Below are positions 8,676 through 17,915 of a stretch of 64,000 bases of DNA, one piece after another. Origin of the DNA: Nocardiopsis eucommiae (lineage in GTDB: Bacteria > Actinomycetota > Actinomycetes > Streptosporangiales > Streptosporangiaceae); contig CP074402.1 in assembly GCA_018388625.1 (NCBI GenBank), positions 2,914,001 to 2,978,000 of the forward strand, in the 5' to 3' direction. The position numbers and the translations under genes were made by a program. Under the pieces are notes generated by a model. The model searched no databases. It was not told the origin of the DNA and worked only from the letters and a program-made list of their open reading frames with translations. The stretch's first letter is position 1, and each line of letters starts with the position of its first letter.

Positions 8676-9103
8676 CGCTGTTCACCCGTGAGCGAGTCGA
8701 CGTAGCCCAACAGCGTCGCGGTGGTGGCCAGGTCGCCCACGATGACCACCTTCAGGCGGGCGCGGTCCGGGTCGTGGACCACCTGGACGTGCGCGCGCCC
8801 GCGGTCCTCGGGACGCCCGGTGACGGAGAGCAGGGTGGTGAGTCGGTCGGCCGTGGCGCGGTCGACCCCGTCGACCTGGACGACGGTGGAGGCCTCCGCG
8901 TACGGGGCCCGCGGGGCGTCCGGGCCCTCCTCCTCGGCCAGCGGGCCGCCGGTGAACTCCTCCAGGTCGCGGCGGCGCACGCGGTACTGCTTCCCGATCC
9001 GGGTGGCCGCCAGTCGTCCCTCGCGGACGTAGGCACGCACCGTCTTGACGTGCAGACCCAGAAGGTCCGCGACCTGGTCCACCGAGTAGTACTGCTGCGG
9101 CAC
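8672..9103 (-). CDS. excisionase-type helix-turn-helix regulator
   Basis: A protein of about 143 residues with an N-terminal MerR/excisionase-type DNA-binding domain: YYSVDQVADLLGLHVKTVRA then YVREGRLAATRIGKQYRVRR. A C-terminal part of about 90 residues follows (VVQVDGVDRATADRLTTLLS, HVQVVHDPDRARLKVVIVGD), probably a sensor or dimer domain; I do not recognise it. The GTG at 9103 is preceded by GAGGAGA; longer starts up to 9268 would run through the promoter. It is coupled to the DUF4180 gene and divergent from a VOC protein, with a 10-bp inverted repeat between. Confidence 0.78.
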   Translation of the reverse strand: MPQQYYSVDQVADLLGLHVKTVRAYVREGRLAATRIGKQYRVRRRDLEEFTGGPLAEEEGPDAPRAPYAEASTVVQVDGVDRATADRLTTLLSVTGRPEDRGRAHVQVVHDPDRARLKVVIVGDLATTATLLGYVDSLTGEQR

Positions 9104-9134
9104 GGTTCTCCTCACCGACGGCCCTGTGTTCCAA

Positions 9135-9180
9135 AAACTTCCCTTATTGTACTCGATCATCACGGATGATAGGGAAGTTT
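9135..9180. promoter_or_regulatory. long inverted repeat in divergent promoter
   Basis: Perfect 10-bp arms AAACTTCCCT (9135-9144) and AGGGAAGTTT (9171-9180), separated by 26 bases that are AT-rich for this genome. It lies between the HTH regulator (start 9103) and the VOC gene (start 9252). The arms are about 36 bp apart centre to centre, so two dimers or a looped tetramer could bind. It is probably the operator of the HTH protein. Confidence 0.55.
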
Positions 9181-9251
9181 GGGGAGTGTGGTGCGGTACG
9201 TGAGAACCGGGTACGTGAGAGGAGAGGGGAACGCCGGGGAGAGGGGGAGCC

Positions 9252-9734
9252 ATGGCACTCCTGCACAAGATCAGGCCGTGTCTGTGGTTCGACGACCAGG
9301 CCGAGCAGGCGGCAGAGTTCTACACCCGCGTCTTCGAGAACTCACGGGTGCTCAGGACGACGTACTACGGCCCGGACATGCCCCTGGCCGAGGGCACCGT
9401 GCTGACCGTCGAGTTCGAGCTGGACGGGGCGCGCTTCACCGCGCTCAACGGCGGGGACGCCTTCACCTTCGACGAGGCGGTGTCCTTCCAGGTGATCTGT
9501 CGCGACCAGGAGGAGTCGGACCGCTACTGGAACGCGCTCACCGACGGCGGCCAGGAGAGCCAGTGCGGCTGGCTCAAGGACCGCTTCGGTCTGTCCTGGC
9601 AGGTCTATCCCGAGGAGCTGGACTCCCTGGTGTGGGACCCCGACCCCGATCGGGCGGGCCGGGCCACCCAGGCCATGCTGAGGATGCGCCGGATCGACCT
9701 GGAGGCGGTGCGGCGCGCCGCCGACGGCCTCTGA
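9252..9734 (+). CDS. VOC-family protein (PhnB/3-demethylubiquinone methyltransferase-like)
   Basis: A 160-residue glyoxalase-fold protein of the PhnB-like branch. Markers are KIRPCLWFDDQAEQAAEFYT, VLTVEFELDGARFTALNGG, EAVSFQVICRDQEESDRYWN, LTDGGQESQCGWLKDRFGLS and WQVYPEEL. The family name comes from sequence likeness; most members have no proven methyltransferase activity. The ATG at 9252 follows GAGAGGGGG. It is divergent from the HTH/DUF4180 operon and may be controlled by it. Confidence 0.85.
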   Translation: MALLHKIRPCLWFDDQAEQAAEFYTRVFENSRVLRTTYYGPDMPLAEGTVLTVEFELDGARFTALNGGDAFTFDEAVSFQVICRDQEESDRYWNALTDGGQESQCGWLKDRFGLSWQVYPEELDSLVWDPDPDRAGRATQAMLRMRRIDLEAVRRAADGL

Positions 9735-9770
9735 GCCCACCGGAGAACGGGGACACGGCCCCGCGCCCCC

Positions 9771-10628
9771 TCAGGCCCTCATCTGTGCGGCGAGCTGGTC
9801 CGCGACGCTCCGGGGAGCGCGACCCAGGAGCTCGCCCAGCAGCGGGTCCCGTTCGGCGAAGTAGCCCTCCCGCGTCGCGCGGAACATGGTGAGCGTGAAG
9901 CGGGCCGCCTGCTCCGGCACGCCGCGCGCCTCCTGGTCCGCGACCCACTGCTCGTCGTCGACCACGACGCGTTCGACGGAGCGTCCACTGAGTTCGGAGA
10001 CGATCCCGGCGAAGTCGTCGAGGGTGACGGCCTCCTCGGCGACCAGGGTCACGGCCCCGTCGAAGGAGCGGTCGCTGGAGAGGACGGCGGCCGCGGCCTC
10101 GGACAGGTCGGCGGGGGCGGTCCACGGGACGGGGCCGTCGTCCGGAGCCGCGATCACCCCGGTCTCCCGCCACGGACCGAGCAGGGCGTCGAAGCTGTGG
10201 CCGAAGAATCCATAGCGCAGGGAGGTCCACGCGACCCCAGAACCGGCGAGGATCTCCTCGGTGGCGGCGTGGACGGCCGCCGGAGGGTACGGGCCCCCGA
10301 ACGCGGCTCCCTGTTGACTCGTGTACAGGATTCTCCGGGCGCCGGCCGCGACCGCCGCCTCGATCGCGTCGCGGTGCAGGCTCACCATGTCGGCCGTCGG
10401 GTCGTTCCCGGACACCAGGAGCACCTGGTCGGCGCCGGCGAAGGACACGCGCAGAGCGGCCGTGTCCTCGTAGGAGCCCTGCCGCACGCGCACTCCGCGC
10501 TCGGCGAGGTGCCTGGCCCTGGCGGGGTCCCGCACACTCACACCGACCCTTTCGGCCGGCAGGCGGCTGAGGAGGTGTTCGACGGTGCCTCCGTTGAGGG
10601 TGCCCGTGGCGCCGGTGACGACGATCAT
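9771..10628 (-). CDS. NAD(P)H-binding NmrA-type oxidoreductase/sensor
   Basis: An atypical short-chain dehydrogenase of 285 residues. The N-terminal dinucleotide-binding motif is MIVVTGATGTLNGGTVEHLL (GxxGxxG type), followed by VRVRQGSYEDTAALRVSFAG and QVLLVSGNDPTA, as in NmrA/QOR2-like proteins. The C-terminal substrate domain includes LSGRSVERVVVDDEQWVADQ. Such proteins reduce small substrates or sense NADP. It is divergent from a TetR gene, with two near-identical operators between them. Confidence 0.85.
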   Translation of the reverse strand: MIVVTGATGTLNGGTVEHLLSRLPAERVGVSVRDPARARHLAERGVRVRQGSYEDTAALRVSFAGADQVLLVSGNDPTADMVSLHRDAIEAAVAAGARRILYTSQQGAAFGGPYPPAAVHAATEEILAGSGVAWTSLRYGFFGHSFDALLGPWRETGVIAAPDDGPVPWTAPADLSEAAAAVLSSDRSFDGAVTLVAEEAVTLDDFAGIVSELSGRSVERVVVDDEQWVADQEARGVPEQAARFTLTMFRATREGYFAERDPLLGELLGRAPRSVADQLAAQMRA

Positions 10629-10685
10629 GTTCGCGGTCCTTCCTTGCGTGCCCGGTCGGCGTCCGAGCTGGTGGCGCCCGTTCCA

Positions 10686-10758
10686 ATAACTTGACCAGCC
10701 GGGTCAGTTTCACTTCCGCCCACGACCGTAGATAAACTGACTCAGCGAGTCAAGTTAT
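10686..10758. promoter_or_regulatory. pair of oppositely oriented TetR operators
   Basis: Two 25-bp sites, 10686-10710 and 10734-10758, are reverse complements of each other at nearly every base. Each reads ATAACTTGAC, a short variable centre, then GTCAGTTT when read in its own direction, and each is itself an imperfect palindrome (GAC/GTC core). One faces the NmrA-type gene and the other the TetR gene, 27 bases before its ATG. This is a symmetric layout for a repressor that controls both promoters. Confidence 0.7.
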
Positions 10759-10784
10759 GGCGGCGGCGAGAGGCGGCAGGATCC

Positions 10785-11384
10785 ATGACCGGTGCGACAC
10801 CCGCGAACCCCCGGCTGCGCGCCGACGCCCGGCGCAACGCGGAGCAGATTCGCCGGGCGGCGATCGCCGCCTTCCAGGGGCGGGGTCTGAGCGTGCCGCT
10901 GGAGGAGGTGGCCCGGGCGGCGGGAGTGAGCAAGGCGACGATCTTCAACCGGTTCGGCGGCCGGGTGGGCCTCATCGAAGCCGTGATCCAGGAGGTCGTC
11001 GCCGACGAGCTCGACGCCGTCATCGACCACACGCGGTCCCTGGACGACGCCGGGGCGCGGATCAACCACTACCTCACCGCGATCCGCGACCTCCAGTACC
11101 GTCAGCCCACCACCAACGACGTCCTGCTCCAGGACTATCCCCATTCACGGCAGCTCATGGACATCTGCCGTGCCGCGGGTGAGATCTACGAAGAACTCGT
11201 CGAGGCCGGGCACGCCTCGGGGGCCCTGCGGCCCGAGTTCACGGTGGACGACCTGCACGCGCTCATCGTCGACAACGCTCTCGCCCTCAAGCACGGCGTG
11301 CTGCCGCCCCGGGACGCCTACGACCGCCGCACCGCCTACCTCCTCGACGGCATCCGAGCGCAGCGCGGACGGTACCGCGCCTGA
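10785..11384 (+). CDS. TetR-family transcriptional regulator
   Basis: A 199-residue TetR protein with the helix-turn-helix at about residues 25-65 (VPLEEVARAAGVSKATIFNR then FGGRVGLIEAVI). The C-terminal domain resembles the SbtR-like group. The ATG at 10785 is preceded by GAGGCGGCAGG. It is divergent from the NmrA-type gene, with twin operators in the gap. It probably responds to the substrate of that oxidoreductase. Confidence 0.9.
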   Translation: MTGATPANPRLRADARRNAEQIRRAAIAAFQGRGLSVPLEEVARAAGVSKATIFNRFGGRVGLIEAVIQEVVADELDAVIDHTRSLDDAGARINHYLTAIRDLQYRQPTTNDVLLQDYPHSRQLMDICRAAGEIYEELVEAGHASGALRPEFTVDDLHALIVDNALALKHGVLPPRDAYDRRTAYLLDGIRAQRGRYRA

Positions 11385-11399
11385 CCAGCCTCGACCCGG

Positions 11400-12151
11400 T
11401 CAGCGGGCACCCGGTGGGCGACGCAGGGCGCAGTCGCCGCACAGACCGCCCCCGGGGAGCCGGTAGCACAGGCAGCACGTGGTCCGGCGGAAGACGGCCA
11501 GCCCGGCACGGTCCACCCCGGTGTGGGACCCGGTGCCTTCGAGGGTGCGGCGCCCCGTCAGCACGCGGACCACCTCCTCGGCGCCCGCGCGCCGTTCTCT
11601 CCGTGCGCCGCCCAGAGCACGCGCGGCCCCCGCCAGGGCCGCTCCGGTGTTGCCCCGCAGGAGCCCTGGGGAGACCCTGCCGATCCCGGTCAGCGTCTCC
11701 TCCACCCCGGACAGCACGCCCTCCACCACGGTCTGCTCCAACCAGGCGGCTACCTCCAGGGGGTCCCGGGACAGCGGCTCGGCCCCCAGCTGCGCCGTGC
11801 GCAGTTCCCACGCCCCCGAGCGTTCCGGTTCGAAGAGGAACAGGTCCGGGCGCAGTCCCACCCCGTGACACAGCCCCGCCGCCAGCACGGGCGAGATCAG
11901 CCGGGACGCCAGCCCCTGGTGGAACAGCGAGGCACCCACCCGCCACTCCACCTCGTCGGCGCCGAGTCCCGAAACCGCCCCGAGCTGGGCCCGCACCCGC
12001 CCGACCTCGGCGGCGGCCCGCTCCCGCCCGGTCAACGCGGTCACCTGCTCCCAGCCCTCGCCGTGCGGCACACCACCCACCGCGAAGAACGTGTTGACCC
12101 CCCGACGTCCTCCAACACCCGCTCCAGCACCGCGCCCCCGCTCCGCGCCAT
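11400..12151 (-). CDS. FhuF-type (2Fe-2S) ferric-siderophore reductase, frameshifted
   Basis: The C-terminal motif RTTCCLCYRLPGGGLCGDCA is the four-cysteine 2Fe-2S site of FhuF-type proteins, which reduce iron released from siderophores in the cytoplasm. The middle part (HQGLASRLISPVLAAGLCHG, GAWELRTAQLG) also fits the family. The frame breaks in the CCCCCC run at 12098-12103: one extra base joins AVLERVLEDVGG to VNTFFAVGG. I chose the ATG at 12151 behind GGGGGA; a GTG at 12223 is in frame. It is divergent from the sensor kinase gene. Confidence 0.78.
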
Positions 12152-12251
12152 CCGATCCCCCGCCCCGACCGGTCGGGTAGTGCTGGCACCACCCGTGTTC
12201 CTCGTGCTGATGACCTCGTGCACCGGTCCCCGGGAATCCTAGATTGGACCT

Positions 12252-13648
12252 GTGAGCGGCACACGAGAACAACGGGCGCGAGGCGCGGAGCGGGGTGGTG
12301 CCCGACCGGGCTCCCTGACCGGTGTTCCCTTCGCCGCCGGTCCGCGCGGCAGCGGATGGCGGCTGCTCCTGGTCCAGGTCCTGCACCTGATGACCTCCCT
12401 GGCCCTGGCCCTGTTCTACCTGATCCCCGTGTCCCTGCTGGTGACAGTGGCCGCCTGGATCGGCATGGGGTTGTTCCTGCCCTGGACGGACGTCGGGCTC
12501 TCCCACTCGGTCTCGCGGATCGTCCGCGACTCCCTGGGGTTGCTGGTCGCCCTGCCCGTCGCCGCCACCCTGCTCGCCCGACTCGCCTGCCGGGTCCAGC
12601 GCGACCGCCTCGCCAACGTGTTCGGGATCGTGGAGACCAGCCCTCCCGACCCGCTGGCGGACGACAACCCCTGGGTCCGGGTGTGGCGGTTCGTCTTCGG
12701 CCGCGACGCCTGGACCATGGTGGTCTACAGCACCGCCGCGGGCCTGCACGGGCTGTTCGCCGCCGGGCTGGTCGTGGTCTTCGTGGTGTGCGGCGGCGCC
12801 GCCGCCATCGGCGCGTCCCTGGGCATCGCCTACATCCTGGCCCTCGGGTCGCCCGGCGACCTGGTCGGCCCGCTGCTCCTGGTTCTCGTCGGCCCGCTGG
12901 CCACCGTGGTCGGCCTGCGCCTGGCCCCGTACATGATCTCCACCGAGGTCCTCCTGCACCGCCTGCTGCTCTTCGAGGCCCCCGAGGTCCGGATGCGGCG
13001 CCGCCTCCTGCACGTCCAGGACAGTCGGCTCCGCATGGTGGACGAGGCCGAGGCCGAACGCCGCAGGATCGAACGCGACCTGCACGACGGCGCCCAGCAA
13101 CGGCTGCTCGCGCTCACCATGACCCTCACTCGGGCACGCGCCCGGCTCTCCCACGATCCCGACGGCGCCCGCGAGCTGATCACCGAGGCGCAGGCGGAGT
13201 CCCGGGAGGTCATGACCGACCTCCGCCAGGTCGCACGCGGCCTGCACCCCAGGGTCCTGACCGACCACGGACTCGGCGCGGCCCTGCCGGTGGCGGTCGG
13301 ACGCTCCCCGGTTCCGGTCCGCCTCGACGTGGACCTGGCCGAACGCCCCTCGGCCCGGGCGGAGGGCGTGGCCTACTACGTGGTCTGCGAGGCGTTGACC
13401 AACATCGCCAAGCACGCCGACGCCGAGCAGGTCACCGTGGCCGTCGGCCGCGTCCCGGCCGCGAGGCGCGGGGGCGAGCTGCTGTGCGTCACAGTGACCG
13501 ACGACGGGGTCGGGGAGCCGACCCCGAGGCGGGCACCGGTCTCTACGGGCTGTGGGACCGGGTGGACGCCGTCGACGGGGAGCTGACCGTCCACAGCCCG
13601 ACCGGTGGGGGCACCGTCCTCACCGCGAACATCCCATGGAAGGCGTGA
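12252..13648 (+). CDS. sensor histidine kinase, NarL-partner class (frameshifted)
   Basis: A membrane histidine kinase. An N-terminal sensor part with about four helices (LLLVQVLHLMTSLALALFYL; GLFAAGLVVVFVVCGGAAAI) is followed by the HisKA_3 dimerisation box AEAERRRIERDLHDGAQQRL, whose His is the phosphorylated residue, and the ATP-binding N-box VCEALTNIAKHADAEQV. The G-box is split by a frame change in the GGGG run at 13512-13515; one more G gives VTDDGVGGADPEAGTGLYGL and ends at TVLTANIPWKA. It overlaps the response regulator by four bases and phosphorylates it. The signal is unknown. Confidence 0.88.
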
Positions 13649-14343
13649 CCGTGAGCACGGCCCAGAGACTGGACGAACGGCCGGAGCCGCGCGTCATCAT
13701 CGCGGAGGACTCCGTACTGCTGCGCAGCGGCATGGTCCGGCTGCTGGAGGACTCCGGTGTGGAGATCGTCGCGGCGGTGGGCGACGCCGACGCGTTGAAC
13801 GCCGCCGTCGCGGAGCACCCGGACGTCGACCTCTGCCTGATCGACATCCGGATGCCGCCCACCTACTCCGAGGAGGGCATCCAGGCCGCCGTGCGGATCC
13901 GGCGGACCCACCCCGACGTGGCCGTGCTGCTGCTGTCCCAGCACGTGGTCAGCCGCTACGCCGCCGACCTCCTCGGCGGCGGGGCCGAGAAGGTCGGCTA
14001 CCTGCTCAAGGACCGTGTGGCCGACATCGAGGAGTTCCTCGCCGTGCTGCGCCGGGTGGCCGGGGGCGGCGCGGCGATCGACCCCGAGGTGGTCTCACAG
14101 CTGCTGAGCAGACGGCGGGACCGCGCCCTGGAGAGCCTCACCCCGCGCGAGGGCGAGGTGCTGGAGGTGATGGCCCAGGGCCTGAACAACGCCGGAATCG
14201 CGGACCGGCTCGCCATCACCGACCGTGCCGTGGAGAAGCACATCAGGTCGATCTTCACCAAGCTCGACCTCGGCCATGACGACCACGACCACCGCAGGGT
14301 CCAGGCGGTGCTGCGCTACCTGCGCGGCAACGACCGGGACTGA
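13645..14343 (+). CDS. LuxR/NarL-type response regulator
   Basis: A two-domain response regulator. The receiver starts at RVIIAEDSVLLRSGMVRLLE with the phosphoacceptor Asp in LCLIDIRMPP, and the conserved Lys is in YLLKDRVADIEEF. The C-terminal helix-turn-helix is LTPREGEVLEVMAQGLNNAG through DRAVEKHIRSIFTKLDL. I chose the GTG at 13645, which overlaps the kinase stop (GTGA); an ATG at 13636 and a GTG at 13651 are in frame. It is in an operon with the kinase and a DUF4097 protein. Confidence 0.92.
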   Translation: MTVSTAQRLDERPEPRVIIAEDSVLLRSGMVRLLEDSGVEIVAAVGDADALNAAVAEHPDVDLCLIDIRMPPTYSEEGIQAAVRIRRTHPDVAVLLLSQHVVSRYAADLLGGGAEKVGYLLKDRVADIEEFLAVLRRVAGGGAAIDPEVVSQLLSRRRDRALESLTPREGEVLEVMAQGLNNAGIADRLAITDRAVEKHIRSIFTKLDLGHDDHDHRRVQAVLRYLRGNDRD

Positions 14344-14403
14344 CCCGCACCGAGACCAGGACGCACCAGAGGGAGGGCCGAGCCTTCCAGGAAGGGAAAG
14401 AAC

Positions 14404-15374
14404 ATGACTTTCAGGGCCCGAGGCCTGTACGCCTCCTCAAGCAAGGAACGCGGGGGCTTCCGCAGGGGGCCGTGGATGTTCCTGGGCGGGGTGCTCGTGC
14501 TGGCCCTGGTGGTTCTCACCGCGCTCTCCGTGCTGGGGAACATGACCGTCAACCAGTCCGATCGCGCCGACTCCTTCGACGGGGTGAGCGCGTTGGAGAT
14601 CGACAACTCCACCGGGGGTGAGGTCCTGCTCCGGGGCGGGACCGGCGACGGGGTCACGGTGGACCGCAAGCTGCGGGGCAGCCCCTGTCGGAACCCGACG
14701 AGGACATCGAGGCCGAGGGCGGCACACTGGAGATCGAAACCGAGTGTTCGGGGCTGCCGTTCTTCAGCTCCTGCTCGGTGGACTACGAGGTCACCGTCCC
14801 CGCCGGGACCCGGGTGACGTTGCAGACGGTCAGCGGCCGGGTCGCGGTGGAGAACCTGGAGGGCGACCTGAGCGTGGAGACCACCAGCGGCGCGGTGGAC
14901 GTGACCGAGCAGGTCGGTGTCGTCGAGGTGGAGACCGTCTCGGGTGAGGTCGCGCTCGACGGGGTCGAGGGTTCGGTGGAGGCCCACACCGTCAGCGGCC
15001 GGATCACGGCCTCCGGTGAGGGCGCCCTGCTGGACGTCTCCAGCACCTCGGGCACGATCGTCACCGAGGACTTCGGCGCCGACGAGGTCCGTGCCGAGTC
15101 GGTGAGCGGTTCGCTGGAGCTCGGCGGCGGGTTCACCACGCTTGAGGCCGCCACGACCTCCGGTGACGTCAGCCTGCGGACGGCCGACCCCTTCGACCTG
15201 CTGTCGGTCGAGACCGTGAGCGGCGCGGTCGCCGCGACGGTCCCGGACGGCGAGTACGAGGTCACCGGTGAGTCGGTGTCCGGGCAGCGCGAGTTCGACG
15301 TGGACACCGGGAACGGCGCCGACGGTCGGATCGACGTCAACACCACCAGCGGTTCCGTCCGGGTCGGGAGCTAG
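14404..15374 (+). CDS. DUF4097-family membrane-anchored beta-repeat protein (frameshifted)
   Basis: One membrane helix near the N-terminus (WMFLGGVLVLALVVLTALSV) is followed by an extracytoplasmic right-handed beta-repeat region with many short repeats of the form VETxSGxVxVxxxxG (for example LQTVSGRVAVENLEGDLSVE). The frame breaks in the CCCC run at 14682-14685; adding a C joins LRGSPLSEPDEDIEAEGG to the rest. It is third in an operon with the kinase and regulator, 60 bases downstream, so it may help sense envelope stress, as DUF4097/LiaG-like proteins are thought to do. No catalytic residues are seen. Confidence 0.8.
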
Positions 15375-15377
15375 GCC

Positions 15378-15767
15378 CTAGGCGCCCCGGCGTTCGAAGC
15401 GCAGCGCCGCCCAGTCCGAGTCGATCGGCACCTGGGCGGTGCTGTGCCACCCGGCGTCCACGAGGGTGTCCCAGCCCCGGTCCGCCGTCAGGTCCGTGAT
15501 GATCGTGCCGCCCCGCTGCGGGAAGCACACCCACAGGCGGGTGGTCGGGGCGGTGAGCTCCAGGGCGCGCGGCCCCTCCCGTTCGACGGTGCCCCGGTCC
15601 AGGGCGAACAGGTGCAGGTCGTCGTACTCGGCGCCCTCGATCGGACCGAGGTCGACGTGGAGGTCGGGCGGGGGGTCCAACAGCCGCAGGTAGCGTTCCG
15701 GGGCGTTGAGGACGAGCAGCCGGTCCCCGGGCTCGACCCCCAACCTCCGGGCGAGTGTCTCCGACAT
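15378..15767 (-). CDS. small hypothetical protein, DUF3052-like
   Basis: A 129-residue protein with the opening MSETLARRLGVEPGDRLLVL and a closing GWHSTAQVPIDSDWAALRFE. It resembles DUF3052-type actinobacterial proteins, a family of unknown function, in length and in the LGV-pG-r-LLVLNAP pattern. The ATG at 15767 has a strong GGAGGAGGA ribosome site. It converges on the DUF4097 gene with only three bases between stops. Confidence 0.6.
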   Translation of the reverse strand: MSETLARRLGVEPGDRLLVLNAPERYLRLLDPPPDLHVDLGPIEGAEYDDLHLFALDRGTVEREGPRALELTAPTTRLWVCFPQRGGTIITDLTADRGWDTLVDAGWHSTAQVPIDSDWAALRFERRGA

Positions 15768-15893
15768 TCCTCCTCCGTTCACGTGTCGCGCCGAGCGCGG
15801 GCCTCTCCTCGGCCACCGTACGGTTCCCGCGCTCCGAAACCGAGGACCTTCCCCGCCTCGACCCGGAGATGACCGTCTTTTTAGGATGCGCAC

Positions 15894-16910
15894 ATGACAC
15901 AAGAGAACGGTGGGCCGCGCTGGGGCGTGGTGGGGACCGGCGGGATCGCACGCGCCTTCATGGAGGGGGTGCGGGCCGTCCCCTCGGCCCGGGTCACGGC
16001 GGTGGCGTCGCGTACACGGGACCGGGCGGAGGAGTTCGGTCGGGAGTGGGACGTTCCCCGTCGCCACGGCGGCTACGCGGAGCTCGCCGCCGACCCGGAC
16101 GTGGACGTGGTGTACGTCGCCACCCCGCACCCCTGGCACCATCCGAACACTCTGCTGATGCTCGACGCGGGCAAGCACGTGCTCGTGGAGAAGCCCATGG
16201 CGATGAACGCGCTCCAGGTGTCGCAGATGGTGGCGGCCGCCCGGGCCAACGACCGCTTCCTGATGGAGGCCGTGTGGACGCGGTTCCTGCCCGCCTCCCG
16301 GCTCGCCCAGGACCTGGTGGCGGACGGGGCGATCGGGGAACTGTGCACGGTCGCCGCCGACTTCGGGATCAACGTCCCCTACGACCCCGAGCACCGGCTC
16401 TTCAACGTCGACCTCGGCGGTGGTGCCTTCATGGACCTGGGTGTGTACCCGCTGGAGTTGGCCTCGCGGTACCTGGGTGAGCTCACCGTCGTGGGTGCCA
16501 CCCGTCAGCTGTCCCCGGACCGGATGGTCGACACGCAGACCTCGGTGCTGGTGCACGGGGAGAACGGGGTGAGCGCCGCCCTGACCTGTGCCTCCCGCAA
16601 CGTGCTGCCCAACCGCGCGGTGCTGGCCGGGACGGACGGTTGGCTGGAGGTCCCCCGCTTCTGGGCCGCCACCGACGTGGTCCTGCACAGGGAGGGGAGC
16701 GCGCCCGAGCGGTTCCACCGGCCCTTCCGGGCCAACGGCTACGAGTACGAGATCGAGGAGGTCGGACGGTGTCTGGCCGCCGGAGAACGCCAGAGCCCGG
16801 AGATGACCTGGGCGGAGAGTCTGCGGCTGGCCGGGGTCACGGACCAGATCCGGGACGTGGGCTCGCTGGTGAGCGGGCCGTCCGACGTCAGAAGCGTCCC
16901 CCGGGGATGA
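15894..16910 (+). CDS. Gfo/Idh/MocA-family oxidoreductase
   Basis: A 338-residue NAD(P)-dependent sugar or inositol-type dehydrogenase. The Rossmann motif is WGVVGTGGIARAFMEGV; the family signature HVLVEKPMAMNALQ carries the catalytic Lys of EKP. DLGGGAFMDLGVYPLELASR is the conserved substrate-domain segment with the catalytic Asp/His region. The ATG at 15894 is the natural start. The substrate is unknown. Its end overlaps the converging acetyltransferase gene by 23 bases. Confidence 0.9.
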   Translation: MTQENGGPRWGVVGTGGIARAFMEGVRAVPSARVTAVASRTRDRAEEFGREWDVPRRHGGYAELAADPDVDVVYVATPHPWHHPNTLLMLDAGKHVLVEKPMAMNALQVSQMVAAARANDRFLMEAVWTRFLPASRLAQDLVADGAIGELCTVAADFGINVPYDPEHRLFNVDLGGGAFMDLGVYPLELASRYLGELTVVGATRQLSPDRMVDTQTSVLVHGENGVSAALTCASRNVLPNRAVLAGTDGWLEVPRFWAATDVVLHREGSAPERFHRPFRANGYEYEIEEVGRCLAAGERQSPEMTWAESLRLAGVTDQIRDVGSLVSGPSDVRSVPRG

Positions 16911-17812
16911 GGCCGCTCGCCCCCGCCCCCGTGGGTGTGGCGCGCACGGTGAAGTCGTCGCGGACCGACGCCCCCGGGACGCTCCGGCCCCGGGAGGCGG
17001 GCGCGGAGCCGCGCGACCGTGGGCTCAGGGCGCGGCCCAGGGCGAGCCTGGCCAGGGGCAGCGCGCCCATGCGGGCCACGACCAGGACCGCGTCCTTGGG
17101 GCCGACCTCGCGGGCGAAGTGGGCGTCCAGAACGGGGTCGCCGCTCCGGGGGCCACCCCGTAGATCTCGCCGTCGAACATTCGGTAGGCGTCGCGCACCA
17201 TCAGGGAGTCGGGGTCCAGGCCGGGGCCGTCACCGAGCCAGTCGGCGGCGTCGGAGGCGATCCGGCGCACCAGGCCGGGCACGGGGCGGCCCTGGCGCGG
17301 GAAGACCCGTGCCCGGCCGAGTCCCTTGCGCCACCCCGCGTAGACGGCCGGGTGACGGGTGCGCAGTACGACGTAGGTGCTGGACAGGGGTGTGCCAGGA
17401 CCTCGCGGTTGAGGAAGTGCAGCATCAGGGCGGCGGAGAGGCCCGAGCGCCGGTGGGCGGGGACCACTCCGGCCGCGTCCAGGTACAGGGCGTGGCGGGC
17501 GGCGAAGCGGCGCCGGTGGTAACCGCCCCAGCCGACGGGGACGCCGTCCGGTCCGAGGATCAGCGCCAGCGAGGAGATCTGGTCGAAGAACCCCGAGGCC
17601 ATCCTGGCGTGCCAGTAGCCGGAGTGGTCGGCGCCGAAGGCGCGGGCCGCCAGGTCGCGCAGAGCGTGGTGGAGGCGTTCCCGGCACTCGGGTTCCAGGG
17701 AGGTGGGGTCGTCCCAGCGGGCGACACGGTAGCCGGGCCGGAGGGGGCGCACTGTCGGGGGAACACTGAGTTCGCGCAGTTCCAGGCAGTGGTGTCGGGT
17801 CTGGTCGGGCAC
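16888..17812 (-). CDS. GNAT-like acetyltransferase (two frame changes)
   Basis: A protein of about 308 residues. It reads MPDQTRHHCLELRELSVPPT at the start, then an acetyl-CoA-binding-like segment LYLDAAGVVPAHRRSGLSAA, LHFLNREVLAH joined to TPLSSTYVVLRTRHPAVYAG, and ends in SGLIPGGRF. Frame changes lie in the runs at 17387-17390 and 17148-17152; one base added to each restores one frame. The order (central GNAT fold plus a basic C-terminal tail) fits a GNAT protein of unknown substrate. The tail sequence is low-complexity and less certain. Confidence 0.6.
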
Positions 17813-17915
17813 GCGGAAGCCCCACTTTCATTACTCTACGAAAGTAAACGACTCCTTAACGTAGCTGGTTTGTGGCGTTCCCGCGCGGACTTGACCCAAC
17901 TGGAGGTTCCCGGGA

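Noticed and set aside
11400..13415. A 671-codon minus-strand frame opposite the sensor kinase
   Set aside because: Only its last 240 or so codons are FhuF-like. The rest is the mirror of the kinase gene with shadow-type composition (Gln, Arg, Gly, His-rich), as often in GC-rich DNA.
17813..17915. Operator with ACTTTC / GAAAGT arms near 17,825
   Set aside because: Only six bases per arm in an AT-rich promoter gap, with no regulator gene next to it.
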